Notes under the pieces: model-generated
The model's input: the letters and a program-made list of their open reading frames with translations, nothing else
The model's database searches: none
Told to the model about the DNA's origin: nothing
Source: Candidatus Niyogibacteria bacterium RIFCSPLOWO2_01_FULL_45_48
GTDB lineage: Bacteria; Patescibacteriota; Minisyncoccia; HO2-45-28
Assembly (NCBI GenBank): GCA_001819395.1
Contig: MHMQ01000011.1
Coordinates: 1-42,661 of the forward strand
Direction: 5' to 3'
Length of the DNA: 42,661 nucleotides
Shown here: positions 14,701-21,808 of the stretch, in pieces
How positions within the stretch are numbered: position 1 is the first letter of the stretch
Layout: each line of letters starts with the position of its first letter
Made by a program: the position numbers and the translations under genes

Positions 14701-15123
14701 GCAAGGGCTAAAGCGGGAATTAAAGTACGTCAGCCACTCGCCCTACTTAAGGTAAAATCTAAAAAATTAAATATAAAAAATAAAGAACTTGTCGGGCTGA
14801 TTAAGGGCGAAGTCAATATAAAAGAAATAAAATTTGATCCGAAAATAAAAGATGAAGTTGAATTAGATGTCAACATAACGCCCGAACTTAAAGAAGAAGG
14901 CCAGCTTCGCGAACTTATTCGCCACATTCAGGAGAAAAGAAAAGAAGCAGGCCTCCAGCCGTCAGATAAAACAACTTTTGTCGCTTTAACCGACGACAAA
15001 GGCGAAACCTTTGTAAAGAAGTTTGAGTCGGTCCTCAAAAAAGAAGCGGGGATTAAGGTTATTTCTTTTGGCGAACCCTCAAAACCCAACCGCTTGACTA
15101 TTTCTTTGAAGTTTGGTATATAG
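11755..15123 (+). CDS. ileS: Isoleucyl-tRNA synthetase with inserted histidine phosphatase domain
   Basis: Class I synthetase charging tRNA-Ile, 1122 aa from the ATG at 11755 (the listed 11359 start reads through the DUF2934 locus). Catalytic motifs: GPPTANGKPGIHHVEGR (HIGH region), EDGTGIVHIAPAFG and TTTPWTLPGN of the editing domain, KMSKHKG, then an eukaryote/archaea-type C-terminal part. Between the two halves of the zinc knuckle, C459-x2-C462 and C690-x2-C693, an extra stretch of about 200 residues (roughly 481-680) is a phosphoglycerate-mutase-type histidine phosphatase: VFVVRHGEAEHN (R489-H490-G491), SSPLNRTRQT (R546), NGESL (E600) and VSHGDP (H630). All four catalytic positions are kept. 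The frame is continuous with no stop. Neighbours suggest control by the upstream operators. Confidence 0.95.
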   Translation: MQDKDKKSTETEILEYWQKNKIFEQTLAKTKKGKPFVFYEGPPTANGKPGIHHVEGRSFKDVILRYKTMRGFRVPRVAGWDTHGLPVEVEVEKELGLKSKKEIEEYGIEAFNKKCRESVWKYKKLWEDMTARMGFWIDMDKPYVTYENSYMEKLWGVIKNFSVRKLLYKDYKVVPWCPRCGTSLSSHELAQGYKKIKEKSIYIKFKAKDKAGGVFYFLVWTTTPWTLPGNVALAVNPKATYVVAEKDGARFVLVKERAGVLEENYKIISERSGQSFLGVEYEPLYRTSGSELPIFNYKVIGANFVSTEDGTGIVHIAPAFGADDQKVGKENGLTTLITTAENGKMLTPDYLWNGKYFQEANQFIVQNLKERNLFLKEESHEHDYPFCWRCDSALMYLAKNSWFLKTTAVKKEMLAENKKIGWHPEFIKDGRFGQWLKENVDWAISRERYWGVPLPVWICEKCGHQEVVGSINDLDKLGPKRTTRVFVVRHGEAEHNVKGIVGPAIPARDFDNHLTKKGIKEAEKTARALKKEKIDLIISSPLNRTRQTSEILASTLGVKMEVNEQIYDYNIGDFHDRSIKDSHIEFPFERRLCEPFPNGESLRDVRARMMMELRRIVRSNSGKNILIVSHGDPMWVLNASLEGLEEKNYPKSWYPKTGEAKELKLHNWPYNRDGELDLHKPYADLVNLRCQKCEGNMSRVKEIADVWFDSGAMPFASDVPGYPADYIVEAVDQTRGWFYTLLAVASLLGKKAPYKNVISYGHVLDSEGKKMSKHKGNVVEPSLLFDKYGADAVRWYFYTVNQPWDEKLFKESDIAEASRRFLNIFRNSFVYWQTYKDKSKISKKKPKLLINKWLNARMNQVGYEATEALEKYDIVKAARAIENFVAEDLSRWYIRRIRDAIRFGSKKEKEEISSIFGLALYEVAKLSAPFVPFLTDKMFLDVMGKGSIHLEKWTKFKKPSKADKKLAEEMNEARRIVSLALEARAKAGIKVRQPLALLKVKSKKLNIKNKELVGLIKGEVNIKEIKFDPKIKDEVELDVNITPELKEEGQLRELIRHIQEKRKEAGLQPSDKTTFVALTDDKGETFVKKFESVLKKEAGIKVISFGEPSKPNRLTISLKFGI

Positions 15124-15173
15124 GAAGAGGAAAACACCCAGCCGATTGTTTTGTTTAACGGGGGAGAAACACA

Positions 15174-15287
15174 ATGCACGTAGATGCTTTAAATCAGGAG
15201 GTTCCGGTTCAATTTTTGTTCCTTGGTCTGGTGGTGATTTTTACGACGATTGCTTTTGTTTATTTCTGGTTTGCGGACAAAAAATAA
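15174..15287 (+). CDS. 37-aa single-pass membrane protein
   Basis: Too short for the ORF track. ATG at 15174 is preceded by GGGGGAGAAACACA; the frame reads MHVDALNQEVPVQ, then a hydrophobic segment of about 20 residues (FLFLGLVVIFTTIAFVYFW), then FADKK and TAA. The pattern is N-out/C-in or the reverse with one helix. No family recognised. It sits between ileS and a terminator at 15321. The 83-aa overlapping ORF at 15113 has cysteine-rich, low-quality composition and no ribosome-binding site, so I prefer this frame. Confidence 0.65.
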   Translation: MHVDALNQEVPVQFLFLGLVVIFTTIAFVYFWFADKK

Positions 15288-15320
15288 CGTCTCAAAATAA
15301 GTTGATGTTAGCTGAAAATT

Positions 15321-15350
15321 ATTCGCGTCGATACGCGAATTTTTTCTTTT
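15321..15350 (+). terminator. Rho-independent terminator
   Basis: ATTCGCG-TCGATA-CGCGAAT followed by TTTTTCTTTT. Confidence 0.88.
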
Positions 15351-15351
15351 G

Positions 15352-15360
15352 TGTTAAAAT
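15352..15360 (+). promoter_or_regulatory. Extended -10 promoter of recO
   Basis: TGT-TAAAAT exactly six bases before the recO ATG; no Shine-Dalgarno. It lies in the tail of the preceding terminator. Confidence 0.55.
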
Positions 15361-15366
15361 TTAATT

Positions 15367-15915
15367 ATGTACAACCTCCACCACACCGAAGGAATAATTT
15401 TGTCGGCAAATGATTTTGGAGAAGCCGACAGGATTTATAATATTTACACCAAAGATTTCGGGAAAGTGTCGGTTCTTGCCAAAGGGGTGCGGCTTGAAAA
15501 ATCAAAATTGCGGCCGCACCTTCTTCCGCTGTCCTTTGCGAGAGTTTCTTTCATTGAAGGCAAAGAATTTATGCGCCTGACCGACGCCGAAGAAATTTTA
15601 TCCCCGCTGCTTGACGAAAAAACTTATTCGGTGTTTTCCGGCGCATGTTCTTTTTTAGAAAGACTGGTTAAGGGTCAAGAAAAAGACGAAGCCGTCTGGG
15701 AACTTTTGCGGAGCCTTTTGTTGAACACCGAGTGTTTAATACATGAGGGGTTTGAAGAAATTTTTCAAGCTCGGCTTTTGTACCGGCTTGGCTATGTTGA
15801 TTCGGAAGATGAAATAATTCGCGGAAACCGTTGGTCTGATTTACCAGATCAAGTACTCAGGGTGGCCGAGTTCAAAAAGATTAGCGCTCAAGGCCTTTCA
15901 GCCAGCCAGCTTTAA
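15367..15915 (+). CDS. recO: DNA repair protein RecO (short form)
   Basis: RecO helps RecR/RecF load RecA on gapped DNA. The N-terminal OB-fold is clear: HTEGIILSANDFGEADRIYNIYTKDFGKVSVLAKGVR, split here by motif as TEGIIL, GEADRIYNIYT and GKVSVLAKG, followed by KSKLRPHLLP. At 182 aa it is shorter than the usual 230-260 and lacks the zinc-binding cysteines of many RecO proteins, a common state in reduced genomes. No frameshift is visible: the stop is followed at once by the promoter of the next gene. Appears leaderless. Confidence 0.85.
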   Translation: MYNLHHTEGIILSANDFGEADRIYNIYTKDFGKVSVLAKGVRLEKSKLRPHLLPLSFARVSFIEGKEFMRLTDAEEILSPLLDEKTYSVFSGACSFLERLVKGQEKDEAVWELLRSLLLNTECLIHEGFEEIFQARLLYRLGYVDSEDEIIRGNRWSDLPDQVLRVAEFKKISAQGLSASQL

Positions 15916-15917
15916 AA

Positions 15918-15926
15918 TGCTATAAT
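15918..15926 (+). promoter_or_regulatory. Extended -10 promoter of the surface-protein gene
   Basis: TGC-TATAAT, six bases before the ATG; perfect extended -10, no Shine-Dalgarno. Confidence 0.7.
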
Positions 15927-15932
15927 ATTTAA

Positions 15933-17837
15933 ATGAATGACGACGGTCTTGAGCGGCTGAAAAAACGCCTCTACAAAGAGGGTGAGCGGTTTGGGGGCAG
16001 ATTCAGAGAGCCGGAGCTCTCTTATAAACCGGAAAAAGTCGATTCCGGATGGCCCGAGCGTCAGTCTGAAGAAATTTTAGCCGAAGTTCTAAAAGAGCCA
16101 AAACTTTTAAAAATGAAATTTTTATTATGGGCCGGGATTATTTTTGTTTTGGGTGTTATTGTCCTTGCTTCATTTTATCTTTTTGGCGGATTCGGAGCGG
16201 TATCTTCAAGAAATATTGATCTGGTTATATCCGCGCCTCAAGAGGTTGCCGGTGGAGATCTGGTCAGATGGGAAGTGTCGGTTACAAATAAAAATAATGT
16301 TAAGTTCGCTTCGGCAGACCTCGGCTTTAAATATCCGGAAGGTTCGCGTCCGGTGAACGTCATTCCGGGCTCGTTTTTGATCGAAAGGGTTTCTTTGGGT
16401 GAAATTTCGGCGGGAGACACCGTGCGCCGGACTTTTGCCGCCCATGTTTTTGGACCGGAAAATTTTGAAGCCGAAGCCGAGGCGGTCCTCGAATACCGCA
16501 CCGAAGGATCCAACGCGGTTTTTGAAAAAAGCGGCAAAAAAAACATTAAAATAATTCGTTCTCCGGTCGGCGTATCATTTAACGCCGCCGGAGAAATTAA
16601 CGCCGGACGGGAAATCAATTTTGAAGTTAAATACGTTTCAAACTCGTCGGAAACAATAAGAGGCCTCGCTCTCGATCTTACTTACCCTTCCGGATTTATT
16701 TTTAAAAATTCCAGCCTTCAGCCGGCCGAAGGCGAAAACCGCTGGGTTTTGGGCGATCTTGCTCCGGGAAGCGAGAGATCAGTTTCCATATCCGGTGTTT
16801 TTGAGGGGGAAGACATGGAGCAAAAAAACATAACGGCCCAGATCGGAGTTTTGGACGGTAAAAGTTTGTCGGTTTACGGCGCGTCCACCCACTCGTTTAC
16901 TATCAGGCGCATGTTTGTCGATCTCAACGCGCGCATAAACGGACGGGATGATATCACGGCGGTAAAAAGCGGCGATTTGGTGAATGTGAATATTTTTTGG
17001 AAGAACAATCTTCTCCAGTCTGTTCGCGATGTTAATGTGGAGATCGAAGTTTCGGGGGAAGCCTTGGATGAAAAAACAATATCCGTTTTTTCCGGAGCTT
17101 ATCGCGGATTTGAAAAAAAAGTTGTCTGGTCTCCGTCGAGCCTTTCGGATTTGTCTTTGCTTGACCCGGGGGGGTCGGGGCAGTCCAGTTTCAGTTTCAG
17201 AGTGCTCGATGCCGTGTCTTTGTCCAGAGCAAAATTGGTAAATCCGACAATAAAATTGAAAGGCGAAATCAGGCCCGCGTCGAGTCCGGCGGGTTTGGGC
17301 GAATTTGACGTCTCCGGCAAATTCGAGCTTGAACTCAAAATTGAAACATCTTTGCAATTATCAAGCCGGGGGGTTTATTATTCGGCGGTTTTGCCCGGAC
17401 GCGGGCCGCTGCCCCCGCGGGTTGGAGAAGAAACGGTTTATACGGTTATCTGGACTCTGGCCAATGTTTCAAATAATGCAAGCGGTGTCGCGGTCAAGGC
17501 GTCGGTGCCCGCGTACGTTGCTTGGAAAGGCGCCGTGCTTCCTTCGGCCGAAAGCGTGGTTTACGACCCGGCGCGCTTGGAAATAATATGGCGTCCGGGG
17601 GCGATAAAAGCCGGTGTTGGCATAACACAGCCGGCGCGCGAAGTCATGTTCCAGCTAGGCATTATTCCGTCGGTTGACCAGACGGGATCTTCGCCGGTTT
17701 TACTTTTTGATATTTCGGCTTCAGGACGGGACGATTTTACCGGCAATTCCGTAAGCGATGCGGCGTCTTCCCTGACTACGGACATACTTGCCTCGGATAC
17801 TAAAACAAAATCGGGAGACGAAAACGTGGCGCGGTGA
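15933..17837 (+). CDS. Membrane-anchored surface protein with Ig-like repeats
   Basis: A 634-aa protein, function unknown. Residues 1-58 are charged and cytoplasmic (LKKRLYKEGERFGG), 59-84 form one membrane anchor (FLLWAGIIFVLGVIVLASFYLFGG), and about 550 residues lie outside. The outer part reads as four to five beta-sandwich domains of the CARDB/DUF11 kind: each has a segment like VAGGDLVRWEVSVTNKN, INAGREINFEVKYVSNSS, VKSGDLVNVNIFWKNN or VGEETVYTVIWTLANVSNN, followed by a later GxxLxPGxxR or similar turn. Such domains act as stalk or adhesion modules. No sortase signal or C-terminal anchor. It follows recO by 17 nt but has its own promoter. Possibly a cell-surface protein that meets host or neighbour cells; that is inference. 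Confidence 0.72.
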   Translation: MNDDGLERLKKRLYKEGERFGGRFREPELSYKPEKVDSGWPERQSEEILAEVLKEPKLLKMKFLLWAGIIFVLGVIVLASFYLFGGFGAVSSRNIDLVISAPQEVAGGDLVRWEVSVTNKNNVKFASADLGFKYPEGSRPVNVIPGSFLIERVSLGEISAGDTVRRTFAAHVFGPENFEAEAEAVLEYRTEGSNAVFEKSGKKNIKIIRSPVGVSFNAAGEINAGREINFEVKYVSNSSETIRGLALDLTYPSGFIFKNSSLQPAEGENRWVLGDLAPGSERSVSISGVFEGEDMEQKNITAQIGVLDGKSLSVYGASTHSFTIRRMFVDLNARINGRDDITAVKSGDLVNVNIFWKNNLLQSVRDVNVEIEVSGEALDEKTISVFSGAYRGFEKKVVWSPSSLSDLSLLDPGGSGQSSFSFRVLDAVSLSRAKLVNPTIKLKGEIRPASSPAGLGEFDVSGKFELELKIETSLQLSSRGVYYSAVLPGRGPLPPRVGEETVYTVIWTLANVSNNASGVAVKASVPAYVAWKGAVLPSAESVVYDPARLEIIWRPGAIKAGVGITQPAREVMFQLGIIPSVDQTGSSPVLLFDISASGRDDFTGNSVSDAASSLTTDILASDTKTKSGDENVAR

Positions 17838-17840
17838 TTG

Positions 17841-17869
17841 TTGCCAACGGCCGGAGTTGGGCTTAAAAT
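17841..17869 (+). promoter_or_regulatory. Promoter of glyQS
   Basis: TTGCCA, 17-bp spacer, TAAAAT, six bases to the ATG: leaderless arrangement. Confidence 0.65.
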
Positions 17870-17875
17870 TTCTAA

Positions 17876-19153
17876 ATGACCGAATCAAGTCTCGAAAAAA
17901 TAATCTCTCTTGCAAAAAGGCGCGGGTTTGTGTATCCGGCGTCAGAAATTTACGGGGGGCTTTCCGGTTTTTGGGACTTGGGGCCTTACGGCGCCGAGCT
18001 CGCGCACAACATAAAAGAGCTGTGGTGGAACATGTTTGTAAAAAGCCGGGCTGATGTGTTTGGTGTAGCAACCACAACCATAATGCCGGACGCGGTCTGG
18101 AAGGCAAGCGGGCATCTGGAGGGTTTCGCCGACCCGATGGTTGAATGTGAGGAATGTAAAAAACGTTTTCGTGCCGACCAGATTGAAGGCAAAAAATGTC
18201 CGGAATGCGAAGGAAACCTCGGCTCCCCGCGCCAATTTAATCTTATGTTTAAAACCGAAGGCGGCTACTTGCGTCCCGAAATAGCACAGGGTATGTTTGT
18301 CAATTTTAAAAATGTTTTGGACACAATGCGCGCCGTTCTTCCTTTTGGTTTAGCACAGATAGGGAAGGCCTACAGAAACGAAATAGCGCCTCGCGATTTT
18401 CTTTTTCGCGTTCGCGAATTTGACCTGATGGAATTTGAATATTTTGTGAAAGAGTCGGAGTGGGAGAAACACTTTGAAAGCTGGCGTAAAGAAATGTGGT
18501 TGTGGATTGCGAGCGTGGGAATTGATAAGAACGCGGTTTCGGAGCTTGAAGTGCCTGAAGGCGAGCGGGCGCACTATTCAAAGCGGACGATTGATTTTGA
18601 GTTTGAATATCCTTTCGGAAAAAAAGAGCTTTACGGCTTGGCTTATCGCGCAGACTACGATTTGTCCCGGCATATGAAAGAGTCGGGAGTTGATTTGCGA
18701 TACACCGACCCCGTTTCGGGAGAAAAATTCACACCGCATGTTATTGAGCCGACTTTTGGTTTGGGGCGCACGATTTTGGCCATTTTGACCTCGGCTTACA
18801 CTGAAGACAAGCTGGGAGGAGAGCCAAGAACTTATTTGAAATTAAAGCCGAGCATCGCTCCGGTAAAAGTCGCCGTTTTTCCTCTGGTGAAAAACAAACC
18901 CGCTTTGGTTGAGAGTGCCCGGGAGATTTATAAAAATTTAAAAAAAGAATTTGGCGCCGTTGAATTTGACGACAACGGCAACATCGGCAAACGATATCGC
19001 AGGCAAGACGAAATTGGAACGCCGTGGTGTGTGACGGTTGACTACCAGACATTTGAAGACGACACCGTAACCGTCCGTGATAGAGACACGGGAGAGCAAA
19101 TTCGCCGCAAAATCCAAGAGCTTGGCGGGCGCATAAAAGACATGTTAAGTTAG
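17876..19153 (+). CDS. glyQS: Glycyl-tRNA synthetase (alpha2 type)
   Basis: Class II synthetase charging tRNA-Gly, the single-chain dimeric type found in Gram-positives, archaea and eukaryotes rather than the glyQ/glyS tetramer. Features: GFVYPASEIYGGLSGFWDLGPYG at the N-terminus (motif 1 region), a zinc-like knuckle CEECKKRF..KKCPECEG, motif 2 as YRNEIAPRDFLFRVREFDLMEFEYF, motif 3 in EPTFGLGRTILAIL, and a C-terminal anticodon-binding domain (APVKVAVFPLV, GTPWCVTVDYQT, RDRDTGEQIR). The 425-aa length is normal for the short bacterial form. Confidence 0.97.
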   Translation: MTESSLEKIISLAKRRGFVYPASEIYGGLSGFWDLGPYGAELAHNIKELWWNMFVKSRADVFGVATTTIMPDAVWKASGHLEGFADPMVECEECKKRFRADQIEGKKCPECEGNLGSPRQFNLMFKTEGGYLRPEIAQGMFVNFKNVLDTMRAVLPFGLAQIGKAYRNEIAPRDFLFRVREFDLMEFEYFVKESEWEKHFESWRKEMWLWIASVGIDKNAVSELEVPEGERAHYSKRTIDFEFEYPFGKKELYGLAYRADYDLSRHMKESGVDLRYTDPVSGEKFTPHVIEPTFGLGRTILAILTSAYTEDKLGGEPRTYLKLKPSIAPVKVAVFPLVKNKPALVESAREIYKNLKKEFGAVEFDDNGNIGKRYRRQDEIGTPWCVTVDYQTFEDDTVTVRDRDTGEQIRRKIQELGGRIKDMLS

Positions 19154-19187
19154 AATAGGTTGTTTTTTGTAAGTTAAGGAGGTGGGC

Positions 19188-19436
19188 ATGTTCTACGTTC
19201 TGACTCCGGTTTGGTTTGTCGTGGCATGGTTATTTTTTGGCTACTTGGCTGCGGCTATTCTGAAATACGATTTAGTAGAGACTTATCCCGAATGGCGCGG
19301 ACCAGATATTGCTTTTTCGCTATTTATCATATTTTTGGGTCCCCTCATGTTCGTTGCCGTGTCTATTATATGTTTGCTGTGTCACAAAAAGCTGGGTATG
19401 CGCCTGAACATCTTCAAAATAATCATTAAACGATAA
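19188..19436 (+). CDS. Small membrane protein, 82 aa
   Basis: No family recognised. The ATG at 19188 follows AAGGAGG by five bases; the listed GTG at 19182 overlaps that site. Two or three membrane helices are visible: residues about 4-24 (LTPVWFVVAWLFFGYLAAAI) and 42-64 (IAFSLFIIFLGPLMFVAVSIICLL), with a basic C-terminal tail (HKKLGMRLNIFKIIIKR) probably inside. It follows glyQS by 34 nt and ends at a strong terminator. Confidence 0.7.
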   Translation: MFYVLTPVWFVVAWLFFGYLAAAILKYDLVETYPEWRGPDIAFSLFIIFLGPLMFVAVSIICLLCHKKLGMRLNIFKIIIKR

Positions 19437-19457
19437 GTTGTTTAAAAAACCAAGTTA

Positions 19458-19492
19458 CGCCGAACCTTCTAGGTTCGGCGTTTATTTTTTTT
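19458..19492 (+). terminator. Rho-independent terminator
   Basis: CGCCGAACCT-TCT-AGGTTCGGCG followed by TTTATTTTTTTT. Confidence 0.95.
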
Positions 19493-19499
19493 ACGTAAA

Positions 19500-19508
19500 T
19501 GTTATAAT
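19500..19508 (+). promoter_or_regulatory. Extended -10 promoter of the M16 peptidase operon
   Basis: TGT-TATAAT, six bases before the ATG, directly after the terminator; no Shine-Dalgarno. Confidence 0.7.
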
Positions 19509-19514
19509 TTTGAT

Positions 19515-20786
19515 ATGAAATTCTACAAAAAGATTTTACCCTCCGGGCTTAAGGTTATAATTTCTCCAATGTCGGGGACGGAGGCGATGACTCTTTTGGT
19601 CTTGGTTGGCACCGGCTCAAAATACGAGACCAAAAACATCAACGGCATCTCTCATTTTTTGGAACATTTGTTTTTTAAGGGCACCAAGCATCGTCCGGAG
19701 CCCGGTGAGGTAAACCGCGCTCTTGACGGGTTAGGCTCCGAACATAACGCCTTTACCTCAAAAGAAGTAACGGGATATTGGGTTAAAGCCGCGGGAAAAC
19801 ATTTTGATGCCGCCTTGGACATAGTTTCGGATATTTTGCTTGAGCCTCTTTTTAAAGCCGATGAAATTGAGCGCGAGCGCGGGGTGATTTTGCAGGAAAT
19901 AAGTATGTATGAAGATATGCCCCAGCGCAGAATAGGCGATTTGTGGGAAACATTGCTGTACGGCGATCAGCCTGCCGGATGGGATATCGCCGGGACCAAA
20001 GCAATAATCAACCGCATAAAACGAGACGAGATTTTGGATTATAAAGAAAAACAGTATGTCGCTTCAAACGCCTTGGTTGTTGTTGCGGGCAATATTGATG
20101 CCAAAAGCACAGAGAAAAAAATTATTAAAGCTTTTTCTTCTTTTAATCACGGAAAAGCTTTTCCGAAAAAACCGATCAAGGAGGTTCAGAAAAATCCAAG
20201 TACACACTTTATGTATAAAGAAACCGATCAGAGCCATCTGATTCTTGGTTTTCGCGGTTATAATATGTTTGACGATCGCAGATATGCTCTGGATCTTTTG
20301 AGCGTGATTTTGGGCGGGAATATGTCCAGTCGATTTTTCATGGAAATAAGGGAAAATCTGGGTTTGGCATATTATGTAAGAGCCTCAGCTCAAAATTATA
20401 CAGATTCCGGCTATTTGGCTGGTTCAGCCGGGGTTCCGCACGAAGAACTGAAAAGAGTTATTGAGTTAATGGTTAAAATATTAAAAGACGTTAAGACCCG
20501 GGGAGTTTCGGAGAGTGAAATTAAATTCGCAAAAGACTACTTAAGAGGGTCAATGGCTCTGTCTTTTGAATCTTCCGATGAAATCGCCACTTTTTTGGGG
20601 GAACAATCTTTGTTTTACAAAAAAATAGAAACACCGGATGAAGTCCTAAGGCATATTGAAAAAGTGACGCGCGGTGATATTATGAAAGCGGTTAAAGAAC
20701 TGGTGCGTCCTGACAAAATGAATTTGGCGGTAATAGGACCGCACCGTGATTCAAAAGATTATATAAATATTCTCAAACGAATTTGA
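19515..20786 (+). CDS. M16 family zinc peptidase
   Basis: A 423-aa member of the insulysin/processing-peptidase family. The inverted zinc motif HFLEH is at residues 47-51 (ISHFLEHLFFKGT), with the third ligand Glu in ERGVILQEISMYED about 77 residues later. The second, inactive-type half contains the usual LGGNMSSRFFMEIRENLGLAYYVRASAQ (shown by its core SSRFFMEIRE.LGLAYYV). The single-domain size is that of bacterial YmxG/PqqL-like peptidases, which pair as dimers to form the chamber. No signal peptide. First gene of a run with an AI-2E-type permease, metG and tatD, with overlapping or touching ends. Substrate unknown. Confidence 0.92.
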   Translation: MKFYKKILPSGLKVIISPMSGTEAMTLLVLVGTGSKYETKNINGISHFLEHLFFKGTKHRPEPGEVNRALDGLGSEHNAFTSKEVTGYWVKAAGKHFDAALDIVSDILLEPLFKADEIERERGVILQEISMYEDMPQRRIGDLWETLLYGDQPAGWDIAGTKAIINRIKRDEILDYKEKQYVASNALVVVAGNIDAKSTEKKIIKAFSSFNHGKAFPKKPIKEVQKNPSTHFMYKETDQSHLILGFRGYNMFDDRRYALDLLSVILGGNMSSRFFMEIRENLGLAYYVRASAQNYTDSGYLAGSAGVPHEELKRVIELMVKILKDVKTRGVSESEIKFAKDYLRGSMALSFESSDEIATFLGEQSLFYKKIETPDEVLRHIEKVTRGDIMKAVKELVRPDKMNLAVIGPHRDSKDYINILKRI

Positions 20787-20788
20787 AT

Positions 20789-21808
20789 ATGCCAAATATT
20801 ACTAAAATAGAAATTTCAACCGGAACTTTTATACGTGCCCTGCTTGTGGTCTTGGGGCTGGTTTTTTTGTACCTGATAAGAGATGTGGTCGCGGTGGTGC
20901 TTCTTTCGGTTGTGATAGCTTCAGCCATTGAGCCCGCGGCCCAGTGGTTTATGCGCTATCGTTTGCCGAGAATTTTGAGCGTGCTTTTGGTCTATATAAT
21001 ATCCTTTGCTATTTTGGCCGCCGCCTTTTCGCTTGTCATACCCCCGCTTTTTTCAGAAATATCCCAGGTTTCATCAAAGTCTCTTTTCCAGACCGCTTCC
21101 GGAGCGCTTTTTGAGTTTGTGCCGGAGCTGCCAATTTCAATATCGCAGACACTCACAAGCCTTCTGGATAAGGCCGGAGTTTATCTGGAACAGCTGGCCG
21201 GAGGATTTTTCCAGGCCACTTCGCTTGTGTTTGGCGGAGCGCTTTCTTTTATTTTGGTTGTGGTAATATCTTTTTACCTTTCGGTGCAGGAAAGAGGAAT
21301 TGAAAACTTTTTAAGAATAGTCACGCCCATTGAATACGAAAGATACATATTGGATTTGTGGTCCAGGGCCCGTAAAAAAATAGGCGGATGGATGCAGGCG
21401 CAGATACTGCTCGGACTTTTAATAGGCGTTATGGTTTATATAGGTCTTACGGTTTTACAGATCAAATTTGCCTTATCGCTTGCGGTTGTCGCCGCCATTT
21501 TCGAGCTTATTCCGGTTTTTGGGCCGGTGCTTGCGGCAATTCCGGCGGTTCTGGTGGCTTTTTTGCAAAAGCCGATACTGGGGCTTGTCATAATAATTTT
21601 TTATTTTGTCGTCCAGCAGTTTGAAAACCATCTCATAGTGCCGGTTGTTTTTAAAAAGGCCGTAGGCGTTCCGCCGATTCTGGTGGTCATCGCTTTGATA
21701 GTCGGCGGAAAACTGGGCGGGTTTCTGGGACTTCTTCTCGCAGTGCCATTGGCAGCCGTGCTGGTTGAGTTTTTGAACGATGTTGTCGAAAGAAAACAAA
21801 TAAAGTAA
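20789..21808 (+). CDS. AI-2E/PerM family transporter
   Basis: A 340-aa membrane protein of the AI-2E transporter family (UPF0118/PerM), whose members export or exchange ions and small molecules; the AI-2 role holds only for a few. Typical layout: N-terminal helices (LLVVLGLVFLYLIRDVVAVVLLSVVIASAIEPA, seen as two helices), a large soluble loop (residues about 85-150), then the C-terminal bundle with the family segments GGWMQAQILLGLLIGVMVYIGL, FELIPVFGPVLAAIPAV and PPILVVIALIVGGKLGGFLGLLLAVPLAAV. The ATG at 20789 is two bases after the M16 stop; the listed TTG overlaps the stop. Operon member. Confidence 0.9.
   Translation: MPNITKIEISTGTFIRALLVVLGLVFLYLIRDVVAVVLLSVVIASAIEPAAQWFMRYRLPRILSVLLVYIISFAILAAAFSLVIPPLFSEISQVSSKSLFQTASGALFEFVPELPISISQTLTSLLDKAGVYLEQLAGGFFQATSLVFGGALSFILVVVISFYLSVQERGIENFLRIVTPIEYERYILDLWSRARKKIGGWMQAQILLGLLIGVMVYIGLTVLQIKFALSLAVVAAIFELIPVFGPVLAAIPAVLVAFLQKPILGLVIIIFYFVVQQFENHLIVPVVFKKAVGVPPILVVIALIVGGKLGGFLGLLLAVPLAAVLVEFLNDVVERKQIK

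Noticed and set aside
15113-15364. 83-aa ORF between ileS and recO
   Set aside because: Overlaps the better 37-aa frame at 15174, runs through the terminator, and has no start signal.
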